Assembly: GCF_016616235.1 (NCBI RefSeq)
Contig: NZ_CP067100.1
Coordinates: 124,001 to 188,000, forward strand
Reading direction: 5' to 3'
From: Bradyrhizobium diazoefficiens
GTDB taxonomy: Bacteria > Pseudomonadota > Alphaproteobacteria > Rhizobiales > Xanthobacteraceae
DNA: 64,000 nucleotides
This document shows, one piece after another, positions 18,406 to 26,507 of the stretch. A program made the translations under genes and the position numbers. The notes beneath the pieces were generated by a model that did not search any database, was not told the origin of the DNA, and worked only from the letters and a program-made list of their open reading frames with translations. The first letter of the stretch is position 1. Each line of letters starts with the position of its first letter.

Positions 18406-18485
18406 GCGCCGAGTGTCGAACGACACGTAAAGGCGCATGGTGACTTTGAGCTTAACCGTGCTGCTGCAATTGCGACTCAGGGGCG

Positions 18486-18797
18486 GTGGTCCGCTTTGGC
18501 GAACCTGAGCAGGGTCGCCGCTTGCCGGTTCAAATGCTCCCGTCCCGCCACTACAACACTTCCCGCCTATGCGAATTCAAAGCCCGCCCCAAGCTTGGCA
18601 AATGGGTGAAGGACAGAGCTGATTCGATGCGGAACCCGATCTCAACGGAAGCTAACGAGAGCCGCGCCATCTCCGCCGAAGCGTCAGACTTGCGGCCATC
18701 AATCACGATAGCCATCCATCGGTCTCACCAGCCCTACTTGTCGACCACTGATGTTCATTCTCTGGGGGGAGGCTTGGGACAAGCCTCCCCCCAGTAA
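18486..18797 (+). repeat. Diverged second copy of the 6990-7250 segment
   Basis: Shares with the earlier segment a Q-A-A-T-L/F-L motif on the minus strand (here NRQAATLLRFA, about 18495-18527), the text CTTCCCGCC, and the start of the NepR-like ORF (ATG 18627, MRNPISTEANESRAISAEAS). About 90 bases of the first copy are absent, and after ISAEAS the frame diverges, so the NepR-like protein is truncated here. Confidence 0.6.
18762..18794. terminator. Perfect 14-bp hairpin
   Basis: CTGGGGGGAGGCTT (18762-18775), loop GGGAC, AAGCCTCCCCCCAG (18781-18794). No T-run follows on either strand. It sits just downstream of the SPW gene (minus strand) and probably ends or protects that transcript. Confidence 0.55.
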
Positions 18798-18801
18798 CAA
18801 T

Positions 18802-19164
18802 TCACGCTGTGACGTGTGGATAACCCCCATGCGCGTACCAGAGCCGCACGGCAGCCACCGCCGCAACGATCATGCCAGCAATCACGTGGAGCGGTGTTGC
18901 GATCGCGTTAGCTGAGAAATGCACGAGCCATGGCGACGCGGCGACCCAGACGCCGATGGCAAGCGCCAACCACTCCTCCCATTCAGCGAACATCGCCAAG
19001 GCTGCGATCGCCAGCACGGCGATGGCGAAGCCGCTGATCCAGGCATTCCAACCTGCCGTAGTCTCGTTGGAAAAGCCAAAGACCCAAGGCGAAACGAACA
19101 AGCCCGCCCCGAGCAAGAGATTCAGCACATCCGGAATCAGTTCCTTTCTCAAGCTGGTGTTCAT
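18802..19164 (-). CDS. SPW-repeat membrane protein
   Basis: 120 residues, four hydrophobic segments. Two copies of the SPW motif (FVSPWVFGF at about 23-31 and AASPWLVHF at about 77-85) place it in the SPW repeat family, inner-membrane proteins of unknown function. It is the third gene of the leftward unit headed by the ROSE element at 20338, after two sHSP genes, so heat induction by read-through is likely. Confidence 0.8.
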   Translation of the reverse strand: MNTSLRKELIPDVLNLLLGAGLFVSPWVFGFSNETTAGWNAWISGFAIAVLAIAALAMFAEWEEWLALAIGVWVAASPWLVHFSANAIATPLHVIAGMIVAAVAAVRLWYAHGGYPHVTA

Positions 19165-19270
19165 GTTGCTACTCCTTCAGATTATTTTTGTTCTCTCCCG
19201 TTCTTTCGAACCACAACTCCGCCCGCAGACCAGTCCGGGCGCGAGCACTTGTCCCCGTCCGGACCGATGC

Positions 19271-19756
19271 TCATTTGCTGTTGATGGCGATCCGTTTCAC
19301 CTTCTGCTGAGCGGCAGGTGATTTCGGTAGCGTCACGGCGAGCACGCCATTCTTGAACGTCGCAGCGACCTTGTCCTGGTCGACTTCGCCGACCGGGATA
19401 GAACGCTCAAAACGTCCATAATAGCGTTCGCTGAAGCGACGCTCCTTGTCTTCGGTCTCGCTCTTCTTCTCGCCGCTGATGGTCAGCAGGCCATCGCGTA
19501 GCTCGACGTTGACGTCCTTCTCTTCGAGACCGGGCACCTCCGCCACGACCTTGACGTCCTTGTCGGTCTCGTTCACTTCGACGCTCGGCCAACCGATCCC
19601 CTGAGAGCTGAATGGGGCGACGTCGAAGGCGCGGAACGCATCGTCAAACAGCCGATTCATCTCGCGGTGAAGCGCGAGAAATGGATTGGTCTCAGCGCGG
19701 TGCAGGCCCACCTCGCGCGAGCCGTTGTTGAACGGAATGAGATCGCGTAGTGCCAT
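19271..19756 (-). CDS. Small heat-shock protein (Hsp20), class B type
   Basis: 161 residues from ATG 19756, after GGAGAG; a longer frame upstream is not used. ATP-independent holdase that binds unfolding proteins. N-terminal arm MALRDLIPFNN and LALHREMNRLFDDAFRAFD; alpha-crystallin domain from about 50 to 145 (WPSVEVNETDKDVKVVAEVP, KNGVLAVTLPK); C-terminal I-x-I motif IAI in VKRIAINSK. It is nearest to the 28792 product. It follows the class A gene by 128 bases, giving the A-B pair typical of rhizobia. Confidence 0.93.
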   Translation of the reverse strand: MALRDLIPFNNGSREVGLHRAETNPFLALHREMNRLFDDAFRAFDVAPFSSQGIGWPSVEVNETDKDVKVVAEVPGLEEKDVNVELRDGLLTISGEKKSETEDKERRFSERYYGRFERSIPVGEVDQDKVAATFKNGVLAVTLPKSPAAQQKVKRIAINSK

Positions 19757-19884
19757 TGTTCTCTCCTTTCTTCTCAGGTCTTTTCTTCTCAGGTCTTTGC
19801 TGTTCACGTCATGTGATGAACGCAGCTCGCCCGCGCGCGGCGAGGCCGCGCACAGGCTTACCGCGGCTCTGAAAGGGAGACCCG

Positions 19885-20337
19885 TCAGGCCGCTTGCTTC
19901 TGCTCGATTGGCTGGTTGTCGTTCCCGCCGACGCCGATCTCGATGCGACGCGGCTTCATCGAGTCGGGGACCTCACGTACCAGACCGATCTTGAGCATAC
20001 CATTCTCGAAGGTCGCGTCCTTAACCTGGATATAGTCTGCCAGGTTGAATACGCGCCGGAACGGGCGCATCGAGATTCCCTGGTACAGGAAGTCGTGATC
20101 ACCCTTGTTAGCCTTGCGGCCTTCCACCGTGAGCGTGGACTGCTCCGCAGTGATGGTGATCTCGTCCGGAGCGAAGCCCGCCAGCGCCAGCGAAATCCGG
20201 TACTGGTCCTCACCGACACGTTCGATGTTGTACAGCGGATAGTTGTCGCTGTCGTTCATCGTATCGTTAGCGAGGTCGAAGAGGCGATCGAAGCCTACGC
20301 TCGAACGCCAGAACGGGGACAGATCATAGGTTCTCAT
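19885..20337 (-). CDS. Small heat-shock protein (Hsp20), class A type, ROSE-controlled
   Basis: 150 residues from ATG 20337, inside a ROSE element. N-terminus MRTYDLSPFWRSSVGFDRLF; alpha-crystallin domain about 40-135 with ISLALAGFAPDEITITAEQS and SMRPFRRVFNLADYIQVKDA; C-terminal IEI. Class A and B proteins form separate oligomers in Bradyrhizobium, as I recall. First gene of a leftward unit (class A, class B, SPW protein), with a heat-type promoter at 20443-20471. Confidence 0.95.
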   Translation of the reverse strand: MRTYDLSPFWRSSVGFDRLFDLANDTMNDSDNYPLYNIERVGEDQYRISLALAGFAPDEITITAEQSTLTVEGRKANKGDHDFLYQGISMRPFRRVFNLADYIQVKDATFENGMLKIGLVREVPDSMKPRRIEIGVGGNDNQPIEQKQAA

Positions 20338-20435
20338 AACCACATCCTCCTTTGAGCAACATGGATAGGAGCGACGCCGGGAGACGCCGGCGGTCTCGGC
20401 CGGACCCTGACGGCGTCCGGCACCACATGTGTGGC
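20338..20435 (-). ncRNA. ROSE-type RNA thermometer (leftward)
   Basis: The leader ends CCATGTTGCTCAAAGGAGG then ATGTGGTTATG (start). The 5' arm CCA..TTGCTC can pair with GGAGGAT..TGG, hiding the Shine-Dalgarno; the TTGCT/AGGAGG pairing is the hallmark of ROSE elements. At high temperature the imperfect helix opens and translation starts. The GC-rich stretch upstream (20370-20420) can form further hairpins, as in known ROSE RNAs. Confidence 0.85.
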
Positions 20436-20442
20436 AACACAA

Positions 20443-20471
20443 GAGCTAGAACAACTCGATCTGGTTTCAAG
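20443..20471 (-). promoter_or_regulatory. Heat-shock-type promoter for sHSP/SPW unit
   Basis: Minus strand CTTGAAA (20471-20465), 15 bases, CTAGCTC (20449-20443). The same arrangement precedes the other ROSE-sHSP genes and groES. It fits RpoH promoters; a housekeeping sigma reading is not excluded. Confidence 0.65.
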
Positions 20472-20498
20472 GGCTCAGGAAGCGAGCCTCCGCGAAAT

Positions 20499-20527
20499 CT
20501 TGCAGACGCGCAGACCGTTACCAAATC
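20499..20527 (+). promoter_or_regulatory. Heat-shock-type promoter for the 20597 unit
   Basis: CTTGCAG (20499-20505), 15 bases, CCAAATC (20521-20527): same spacing as the sHSP promoters, with a more classical RpoH -10 (CCAnAT-like). It points away from the sHSP promoter 28 bases away. Confidence 0.55.
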
Positions 20528-20534
20528 CACCGTC

Positions 20535-20596
20535 GCCGAGGCCTTTCAAGGATTGGCGCAATTGGAAGCCCACGTTGCTTTGAGGAGGATGTGGTT
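20535..20596 (+). ncRNA. ROSE-type RNA thermometer (rightward) before an unknown ORF
   Basis: The leader ends CCCACGTTGCTTTGAGGAGG then ATGTGGTTATG. CCCAC pairs with GTGG and TTGCT faces AGGAGG, as in the sHSP leaders. It is shorter than the others (about 60 bases between the -10 and the start), which is within the known ROSE size range. No sHSP follows. Confidence 0.7.
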
Positions 20597-20956
20597 ATGA
20601 GGACTACCTATCACGCGCAATCCGCGCTGCGATCGAGCGCGGCGATCGTGCGTCGGCTCCATGATCTGGGCCGCCGTATTGCGGATCGGGCCAGGAACTG
20701 GCGAGCGGTTATTTCGTGGCACCGCCTCATTCCGGGAGATCACGGACGCAGCGCTCGCTCGCAACTGTCGCCGTGTTGTCAGTCCTGTTTGGCTCCAGCC
20801 AGCTGGCCGGGCGCCGGATGCAGCCAGGCTCTGGCCTCACCGAGCCGGGCGTGGGCTGGCCGGATAGGCCGGCGAAGCATAACCAGCAACTTTCAAGCGC
20901 TTCACTCGTTCTTGGGAAAACCACTCGAACTCAAATCAAGGAGGCCAGAAACATGA
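20597..20956 (+). CDS. 119-codon ORF of unknown function under ROSE control
   Basis: ATG 20597 is placed exactly where the sHSP starts lie in other ROSE leaders. N-terminus MRTTYHAQSALRSSAAIVRR, then LHDLGRRIADRARNWRAVIS; basic, no hydrophobic signal. The C-terminal half is cysteine- and serine-containing and low in recognisable structure. Its TGA overlaps the ATG of the next gene (ATGA at 20953-20956), so translation may be coupled. It could be a genuine heat-induced small protein, a leader ORF, or a remnant left after loss of an sHSP gene; I see no sHSP similarity. Confidence 0.5.
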   Translation: MRTTYHAQSALRSSAAIVRRLHDLGRRIADRARNWRAVISWHRLIPGDHGRSARSQLSPCCQSCLAPASWPGAGCSQALASPSRAWAGRIGRRSITSNFQALHSFLGKPLELKSRRPET

Positions 20957-21249
20957 AATCGAGAACGAGCCTACTCTCACTACTCGGCCTGGCGACGGCC
21001 GGATGGCTGGTTTTTGGCATCGGCACGGCATCTGCACAAACGATTTACGTGGATCCGTATCCCGCTGTTTTACCGCCAGCCCCCGCTTACGTCATCAGAC
21101 GGGCCGTGATTGAGGCGCCCGCACCAGTCGTGCGCGAGCGCACTGTCGTGGTAAGCCGCCCGATCTACGTGCCCGCCCCTGTCTATCGTGCGCCGTTGCC
21201 GCGCTACGGCTATGTCGGGGATGTCGACTACCTCGTTCCAGGCTGGTGA
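20953..21249 (+). CDS. Small secreted Pro/Val/Tyr-rich protein
   Basis: 98 residues, ATG 20953 preceded by AAGGAGG. Signal peptide of about 32 residues (SLLGLATAGWLVFGIGTASA), then a proline-rich mature part (VDPYPAVLPPAPAYVIRRAV, SRPIYVPAPVYRAPLPRYGY). Similar small secreted proteins occur beside Bradyrhizobium stress genes; function unknown. It shares the ATGA overlap with the 20597 ORF and so likely its heat control. A terminator hairpin follows. Confidence 0.75.
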   Translation: MKSRTSLLSLLGLATAGWLVFGIGTASAQTIYVDPYPAVLPPAPAYVIRRAVIEAPAPVVRERTVVVSRPIYVPAPVYRAPLPRYGYVGDVDYLVPGW

Positions 21250-21272
21250 GGAGATTGGATGCCAAGGGGATT

Positions 21273-21291
21273 GGCCCCGCCGAGCGGGGCC
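21273..21291 (+). terminator. Hairpin terminator after 20953 gene
   Basis: GGCCCCGC (21273-21280), loop CGA, GCGGGGCC (21284-21291), followed by GTTCTCTC. The stem is perfect; the T-run is weak. Confidence 0.6.
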
Positions 21292-21652
21292 GTTCTCTCG
21301 AAAAAGCTGTCGCAGGGCCGCAGCGCGCACTGTTTTGCCGCCAATAGGCGGATCGCCCGCAGGTGTTGCCGCGCGAGAGTTGGCACATGCTGGAATAGAG
21401 GCCGCCGACAGGGCCCTCACCTCTCCCGATGTGCCGCGCCTCCGGCCGCACGCCGATAGACGACCTGCCTGCCGCGAAACCTCCGCTACGTATCAAATGC
21501 AGCGCATCGCCAGCTGACCTCACGGAACGTGCGCCCGCCGCCTAGGATCACGTACCATGCCGAATTTTTTGCGGTGCATCTTAACCTTCGTGAATCCGAG
21601 GATGAATGACATCGACTATCGTCATTGGACACCGACTTAGGGGCAATCTCAG

Positions 21653-21853
21653 ATGTTCGATTCCCAGACCACCGCGCTTTTGCGCACGGTCCTTGACGAT
21701 GTCTGCCGAACCGTGTCGCTCTACGAAACCGGCACCCGCACGCACGTGGCCTCGAAGATTCTTGAGGCGGCAAGGCAGGGCGAGACGGCGCCCGAGAGCC
21801 TGAGGCAGGTCGGCCGCAGGGCGCTCTCTGGCGCTCCCAATGCGTTGCGGTGA
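21653..21853 (+). CDS. Small conserved protein, paralogue of 13823-14044
   Basis: 66 residues: MFDSQTTALLRTVLDDVCRT, ETGTRTHVASKILEAARQGE, SLRQVGRRALSGAPNALR. Amphipathic helices and a conserved THVASKILEAA core. Function unknown. The 400 bases between it and 21249 show no other gene. Confidence 0.7.
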   Translation: MFDSQTTALLRTVLDDVCRTVSLYETGTRTHVASKILEAARQGETAPESLRQVGRRALSGAPNALR

Positions 21854-22169
21854 TTGCGACGTGCTGCATTGCGCGTCGTCGCACTCGGCCAACTCCAGCA
21901 GCCGCTTCTATCTTTTCGGCAACGTCGGGCGCGCTTCGCAAATCCTTTGCAGAAGTCTTCTATGACACCACCCCGCAACATCACGACGGCCCACTCCCAG
22001 TACGCCGGCAATAGTCATCTCAACACGCCGACGACGGGCGCCGCGGCTGCCCAACGACTACCAATGACGCGCTTGTGCGTGCCAAACAAAGCAGTAGGCT
22101 GCTGGTGGCGGGGAAATCCATAGTGTCGGCGCTGCGATCCGGAAGTTGTGCGCGGTCTGCGGGAGGGCG

Positions 22170-22292
22170 ATGAAGCTCGAGCCCGCGCAGACGACGCGGG
22201 AGCGTTATGTCTGCCCCTGCTGCGATCGGGATCCGCTGCACGATCCCGTAGCTCGCAGATGGATCGAGGGTCCGCTGAAGCCGCCAGCTTAG
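22170..22292 (+). CDS. 40-residue Cys-rich protein
   Basis: ATG 22170 after GGGAGGG. Product begins MKLEPAQTTRERYVCPCCDR and ends with ARRWIEGPLKPP. The CPCC and DRDPLHDPVARRW pattern recalls short zinc-ribbon-like proteins in Bradyrhizobium, with a single knuckle here. Confidence 0.5.
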   Translation: MKLEPAQTTRERYVCPCCDRDPLHDPVARRWIEGPLKPPA

Positions 22293-22939
22293 ACCGAGTC
22301 GGCCTCTTCACCAGGCCCACCGCGCTCGCAACGAGCGTTCACCGCCCGGCCGTTGGCGCAGGAGACCTAGTCGCCTTGCCGGCGGCGGCCGGTCGGCGCT
22401 ACTCACGCTAATGACGTCGTCGTTAACGACAGCGCCGCAAGAGGCAGTGCTGCTGATATCGTCGACGGTCCCGAGCACGATCGCTTTGCGCGAGGAGCCG
22501 GCGCAATGTCGCCAACTCGTCTTCGGATGCGGTCTGATAGCTCCGACTCGCCAGCGAACTTGGACTGACAAAGGGCGGCGCCGGCGGCTCGCAGCAGTTA
22601 GGACACCTGGAAAGACACAAACGCGACCGGCACCCACGCTGGCGATCTTGGCAGACTGAAGTCCTTGAGGGGACCGCCGCGATCATCGCCCGCGTACGAC
22701 CGGCTGAAGCAGCTCTGCCACGATTCGATGTTTTTGATGATTTTCTCATCAAATCCCGGGATCGCGCCGCACAAGCAGGGAGTCGGATAGGAACGGACGT
22801 TTCCGCCGCGGGTTGCTCTCTGTCCGCGCGGCTTCCTTCTGCGCGTGCCTTTCGGCGAACACAGGCCCCTCGCTCCGAGGCTGTTTCAACCTAGCCTCAA
22901 GTCGGTGGTCTTGTCCTTAGCCATCAGGCGGACTGCATC
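22293..22939. other. Intergenic stretch without supported gene
   Basis: Overlapping short frames only. A minus-strand stretch (about 22440-22640) reads partly protein-like (YQTASEDELATLRRLLAQ; AIVLGTVDDISSTASCG) but changes frame and lacks a start, so it may be another decayed gene. Confidence 0.4.
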
Positions 22940-23668
22940 ATGCGTCCTAGCGAAATCCTGATCCGTAAGTTGAAGGCGGACACTCAGCTGAGCGACGACG
23001 ACGCGGCCGCGCTCAGTGCGTTACCCGTGGACGTGAGAGAGGTCTCGGCCGACACTGCGATCGTGCGGCAAGGGGACCGGCCCGGCCGCTGCTGTCTGAT
23101 AGTGCGAGGCTTCGCCTGCCGCTCGAAGGCCGCCGAGAACGGCAAACGTCAGATTTTATCCTTCCATATACCCGGTGAGCTTCCTGATCTGCAGAGTCTG
23201 TTCCTGGAGACGATGGACCATGATCTCTCGACCATCTCCTCGGCGACCCTCGGCTTCGTCGAACATTCGGCGATTTCGAGGCTGATAGACGTGCGGCCGG
23301 CAGTGGTGCGCGCACTCTGGCGCGAGACTCTGATCGATGCCGCGATCTTCCGCGAGTGGATCGTCAACGTGGGAGCGCGACCGGCCCACGCCCGGATGGC
23401 GCACGTACTCGCGGAGATGCGGCAGCGCCTCGCAGCTGTAGGACTCGTTGCTGACCACGAGTTCGAGTTTCCGGTGACCCAGGTGGAACTGGCGGATGCG
23501 CTTGGGCTGAGCGTGGTCCATGTCAATCGGGTGCTGCAGGCTTTCCGGGCGGAGCGGGTGCTCGACGTGCAAAGAAATATGGTCAGGCTGATCGACTTCG
23601 AACGGGTCCTCAATGAAGGCGGGTTCGATCCGACCTATCTACACCAGACGGGCAGCGGACCTTCTTAA
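22940..23668 (+). CDS. Crp/Fnr-family transcriptional regulator
   Basis: 242 residues from ATG 22940. Residues of about 20-135 form a cyclic-nucleotide-binding-like beta roll (VSADTAIVRQGDRPGRCCLI, QILSFHIPGELPDLQSLF); residues of about 150-225 form a winged helix with VTQVELADALGLSVVHVNRV as recognition region. There is no N-terminal FNR-type Cys cluster, so oxygen sensing through Fe-S is unlikely. Many Bradyrhizobium homologues are of unknown ligand. The next small gene follows by 13 bases. Confidence 0.88.
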   Translation: MRPSEILIRKLKADTQLSDDDAAALSALPVDVREVSADTAIVRQGDRPGRCCLIVRGFACRSKAAENGKRQILSFHIPGELPDLQSLFLETMDHDLSTISSATLGFVEHSAISRLIDVRPAVVRALWRETLIDAAIFREWIVNVGARPAHARMAHVLAEMRQRLAAVGLVADHEFEFPVTQVELADALGLSVVHVNRVLQAFRAERVLDVQRNMVRLIDFERVLNEGGFDPTYLHQTGSGPS

Positions 23669-23681
23669 AGGCGAATGTGAG

Positions 23682-23903
23682 ATGACTGCCTCGCGATTCT
23701 ACGTCACAGGACTAGGTGAACGTCCTGGAGAGGCAATCGAACTCGAGGATGCCGATACGGCGTTGTCGCAGGCGGCGGACGCCGCGCTTGCGATCGCGCG
23801 GGACAACCTGGCCTCCTCGCCGGAGGACACCACGCTGCAGGTCTACTCCGACGAGGGCTTGATTGGCTCGGTGACTGTGAAGGTTGTGATCAGCCGTGCT
23901 TAG
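23682..23903 (+). CDS. Small acidic conserved protein downstream of Crp/Fnr gene
   Basis: 73 residues from ATG 23682: RFYVTGLGERPGEAIELEDA, AALAIARDNLASSPEDTTLQ, VYSDEGLIGSVTVKVVISR. It looks like a small alpha/beta protein. The 13-base gap to the regulator gene suggests one transcript. Function unknown. Confidence 0.6.
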   Translation: MTASRFYVTGLGERPGEAIELEDADTALSQAADAALAIARDNLASSPEDTTLQVYSDEGLIGSVTVKVVISRA

Positions 23904-24568
23904 AATTGATTGGCGGCGAAATTTGCGGTTCTCGCCGGAATGTCTCTGCGCGGAGACGGTACAGTTCGACGGGTTTGCGTGTCTGTCCCGTTGCTACGCT
24001 GTTTGCGCCCGCTGATCGACCGCATCATCGAGTGCTCGTGGTGCTGAGGCGGGAGTGCGATGTCTCTCGGGGTACCGGCGTCTACGCGCGAAGCCGAAGT
24101 CGGTAATGGTGGAACAATGAACTGTTAGCCGCTCGTGGGTTGCTACGGGCCTGCAGATTTGCCGTTTACAGTCCGCGTCATGGGCAACGATTTTGATCCT
24201 CGGCGGCGCACCCTGCTCAGCGGTCTCGTCGGATGTACATCGCCTAGGCGCTCATGACCTTCGGCCCGATCGCAGGCGGTCGGGGACGGCACGGCCTTTT
24301 CCGCCTTGGCGCCTTCGTGGCGGCCCGGGGCAGCCTGCGATTGGGTCGAGCGCGCACCTTTTATCTGGTTGCCGAATCTTTCGGGCGCAAGTGGCGGGTG
24401 CCTACTTGGAAAACGCCTACTCGTCAGGTGCGTCCCGCAGCTGCATCGCGCTGCGGGATTTGAGATACACAATGCCTATACCGCTGGAGTGATCGATGCC
24501 GGGACTGCTTGCAGCTGCATGGATCTCCCAACGTCATCGAAAAGGCGGCCTCACAAGGCCGGCTTTAC
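23904..24568. other. Intergenic stretch without supported gene
   Basis: Frames on both strands are short and overlapping. It separates the Crp/Fnr unit from the convergent glycosyltransferase/sigma/eRF1-like operon. No hairpin terminator was recognised. Confidence 0.4.
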
Positions 24569-25789
24569 TCAGTATCGCAGTAAGGCTTGCAGCGGCGCCT
24601 TCTGGGTAAGTGCTGACCGGCAGGCAGGGTCGCGAACGAACGCGATCTGCGCCCTGCACTCAAGCGCCTGCTGGAGCGCAGCTTCTAGGAGGTCGTCGAC
24701 CGGTTCTAGGTCCGCCTCGCGGCACACCGGGCACTTGGACGGGGTGACTTCGAACAAGGATCCGCATTGCCGACAATGCCAGCCTCTAGCGGCGTACGTG
24801 TCATCAGCGACCAGGGTGAGAACTCGCCCCTCGCTCAGGCAATCGAGCGTCTCCTGCACTCCCGTCGAGACCGCGACCGGGCTTGCTTCGCGTAAGCGAT
24901 CAACAAGCTGGCGCTCCTCGCGGGCTTTCAGCTGCTCTTGCACAGTGGCGACCGCAGCACCGATTTCGGCGGGAGAGGCATGTACGCTCGCCTCGAACAT
25001 GCCGAGACGGGACTGAACGTTCTTGGACAGATGGTCGCGGAAAGCTGCACTCATATCAGGGGGTGCGCATAGCAGGATATGCGACGTTTCGAACTCCCGG
25101 CCGATAATCTCCGCCATCGAAGCCAAGGCCTTTGCCTCGTCCCTCATGAGCTGATTTGCCAGCGCACTACGACGGTCTCGAGGAACGCGGTCCGTCAGCA
25201 AGCCGCGAATGCGCTGGCCTTTGACCCGATAGATTTCTTCGACAGCGCCCAGATGACTGACAAGAAACCGGCTCTGCTCTCGCGAGAGTACCGCAAGCAG
25301 CATGCGATCGCTCCGACCCCAGCTGCGCAACAGAGGTCGCAGATAAGGCCGGGATCCGATCTGGATTCGATCTGGCAGCGGAATCGGCAGCGCAATCTGA
25401 CGCCAGATCCCGCGTTCGCGGCAGGCATAGAATGCAGCGCCACGACCAAGTTCCGGCAGCTGGCGCTCCAGCGCGCGCTGAACATCCTGGAGGTCGGCGT
25501 TAATGCTCGTTCGCGCAGCCTCGTCCATCGCCTGAGAGACCCGGTGGGTAAGGGCCGAGAAAGCCGACTGCCAGGCGCGCCCAACGCGTCGCTCCGGGGT
25601 CAGCTGTAGATACAGGCTGACCACGGGAGGGCCGGCTGTTTCGAGCGTTGCGAGAGTGCGCAAATGTTCGGGGGAGAGCAGGCGATAAGGGGGCTCTTGC
25701 AACCGTGTGCGCACGGTCTGGACAATCCGTTCCCGCACTTCGGGAGTGAGTGCATGATACGCGTCAATGGCGAGGCTAAGAGCCTTCAT
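24569..25789 (-). CDS. Bacterial eRF1-like (baeRF family) protein with zinc ribbon
   Basis: 406 residues; ATG 25789 after GAGGAG. Central region resembles the bacterial archaeo-eukaryotic release-factor group: VVSLYLQLTPERRVGRAW, MLLAVLSREQSRFLVSHLGA, RDEAKALASMAEIIGREFET. The C-terminus has a CxxC...CxxC zinc ribbon (WHCRQCGSLFEVTPSKCPVC). The family is predicted to act at the ribosome, perhaps in rescue or hibernation, with little experimental proof. Its start overlaps the sigma-factor gene by 14 bases, so the two are translated together. Confidence 0.72.
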   Translation of the reverse strand: MKALSLAIDAYHALTPEVRERIVQTVRTRLQEPPYRLLSPEHLRTLATLETAGPPVVSLYLQLTPERRVGRAWQSAFSALTHRVSQAMDEAARTSINADLQDVQRALERQLPELGRGAAFYACRERGIWRQIALPIPLPDRIQIGSRPYLRPLLRSWGRSDRMLLAVLSREQSRFLVSHLGAVEEIYRVKGQRIRGLLTDRVPRDRRSALANQLMRDEAKALASMAEIIGREFETSHILLCAPPDMSAAFRDHLSKNVQSRLGMFEASVHASPAEIGAAVATVQEQLKAREERQLVDRLREASPVAVSTGVQETLDCLSEGRVLTLVADDTYAARGWHCRQCGSLFEVTPSKCPVCREADLEPVDDLLEAALQQALECRAQIAFVRDPACRSALTQKAPLQALLRY

Positions 25790-26483
25790 CTGCGTTTCTC
25801 CTCAACAGTTCAACCAAGCGGGTGTGCCCCTCTCGCCAAAGCTCGGTCAGGCTTTCCCGCGAAATCCGCAAGCCAACCGCGATCTCGGTAAAGCTGAGAC
25901 CATGGATATGGCGCATGGCCAACACTTGGCGGGCGACCGGCGAAAGGCCCGGAACGCTCTCCTCGAATACCTCAGCTGAGGGCTCCAGATGGGACTCGCC
26001 GGCCAGGATATCCTCCCAACGCACCTCCTCGTCCGGTTGGAACCATTCGTAGAAGCCTTCATCATCATGGTAGATGGGTGGCTCGGGCGCATGCTCCTCC
26101 AGCGAAACAGAAATGAGACGCCGCAGTAACTGCTCCTGTCGGACGATGCGCATCAGCACCCGAAACTGCAGCCCGAGGAGCCATGCGCGCAAGCCGAGGA
26201 GTTGCGGGCGGGCTCGGCGGTCACGCCAAGCGCGCAGCAGGGTCTCGCCAACGAGCTCCTCCGCCGAGAGATCGCCCTCTCGAAGGTCACCAACTGCAGT
26301 GTGGTATCTGATGTCTCGCTGAGCAGCAGCGAACAGCTCGTCCAGATAAGGGCTAATCAAACTGTGAAAGGCGTCCCTGTCGCCGTCCAGGCAGCGGGCC
26401 CACGCTGCGTCACGGTCGGAACTGGTGCCATGCGCCGGCATCGCTCCGGCTCCACTGGCATTCGAGACATCACTGGGCGTCAT
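25776..26483 (-). CDS. Sigma-70-family (ECF-like) RNA polymerase sigma factor
   Basis: 235 residues; ATG 26483 after GGGAGGT. Region 2 spans about 30-100 (DAFHSLISPYLDELFAAAQR, AEELVGETLLRAWRDR); region 4 spans about 175-230 (LSPVARQVLAMRHIHGLSFT, EIAVGLRISRESLTELWREG). A 50-residue acidic insert separates them (YHDDEGFYEWFQPDEEV). No anti-sigma gene is adjacent; instead it overlaps the eRF1-like gene and follows the glycosyltransferase gene. Confidence 0.82.
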   Translation of the reverse strand: MTPSDVSNASGAGAMPAHGTSSDRDAAWARCLDGDRDAFHSLISPYLDELFAAAQRDIRYHTAVGDLREGDLSAEELVGETLLRAWRDRRARPQLLGLRAWLLGLQFRVLMRIVRQEQLLRRLISVSLEEHAPEPPIYHDDEGFYEWFQPDEEVRWEDILAGESHLEPSAEVFEESVPGLSPVARQVLAMRHIHGLSFTEIAVGLRISRESLTELWREGHTRLVELLRRNADEGS

Positions 26484-26507
26484 GGTGACCTCCCGTACTC
26501 GGCCTCC

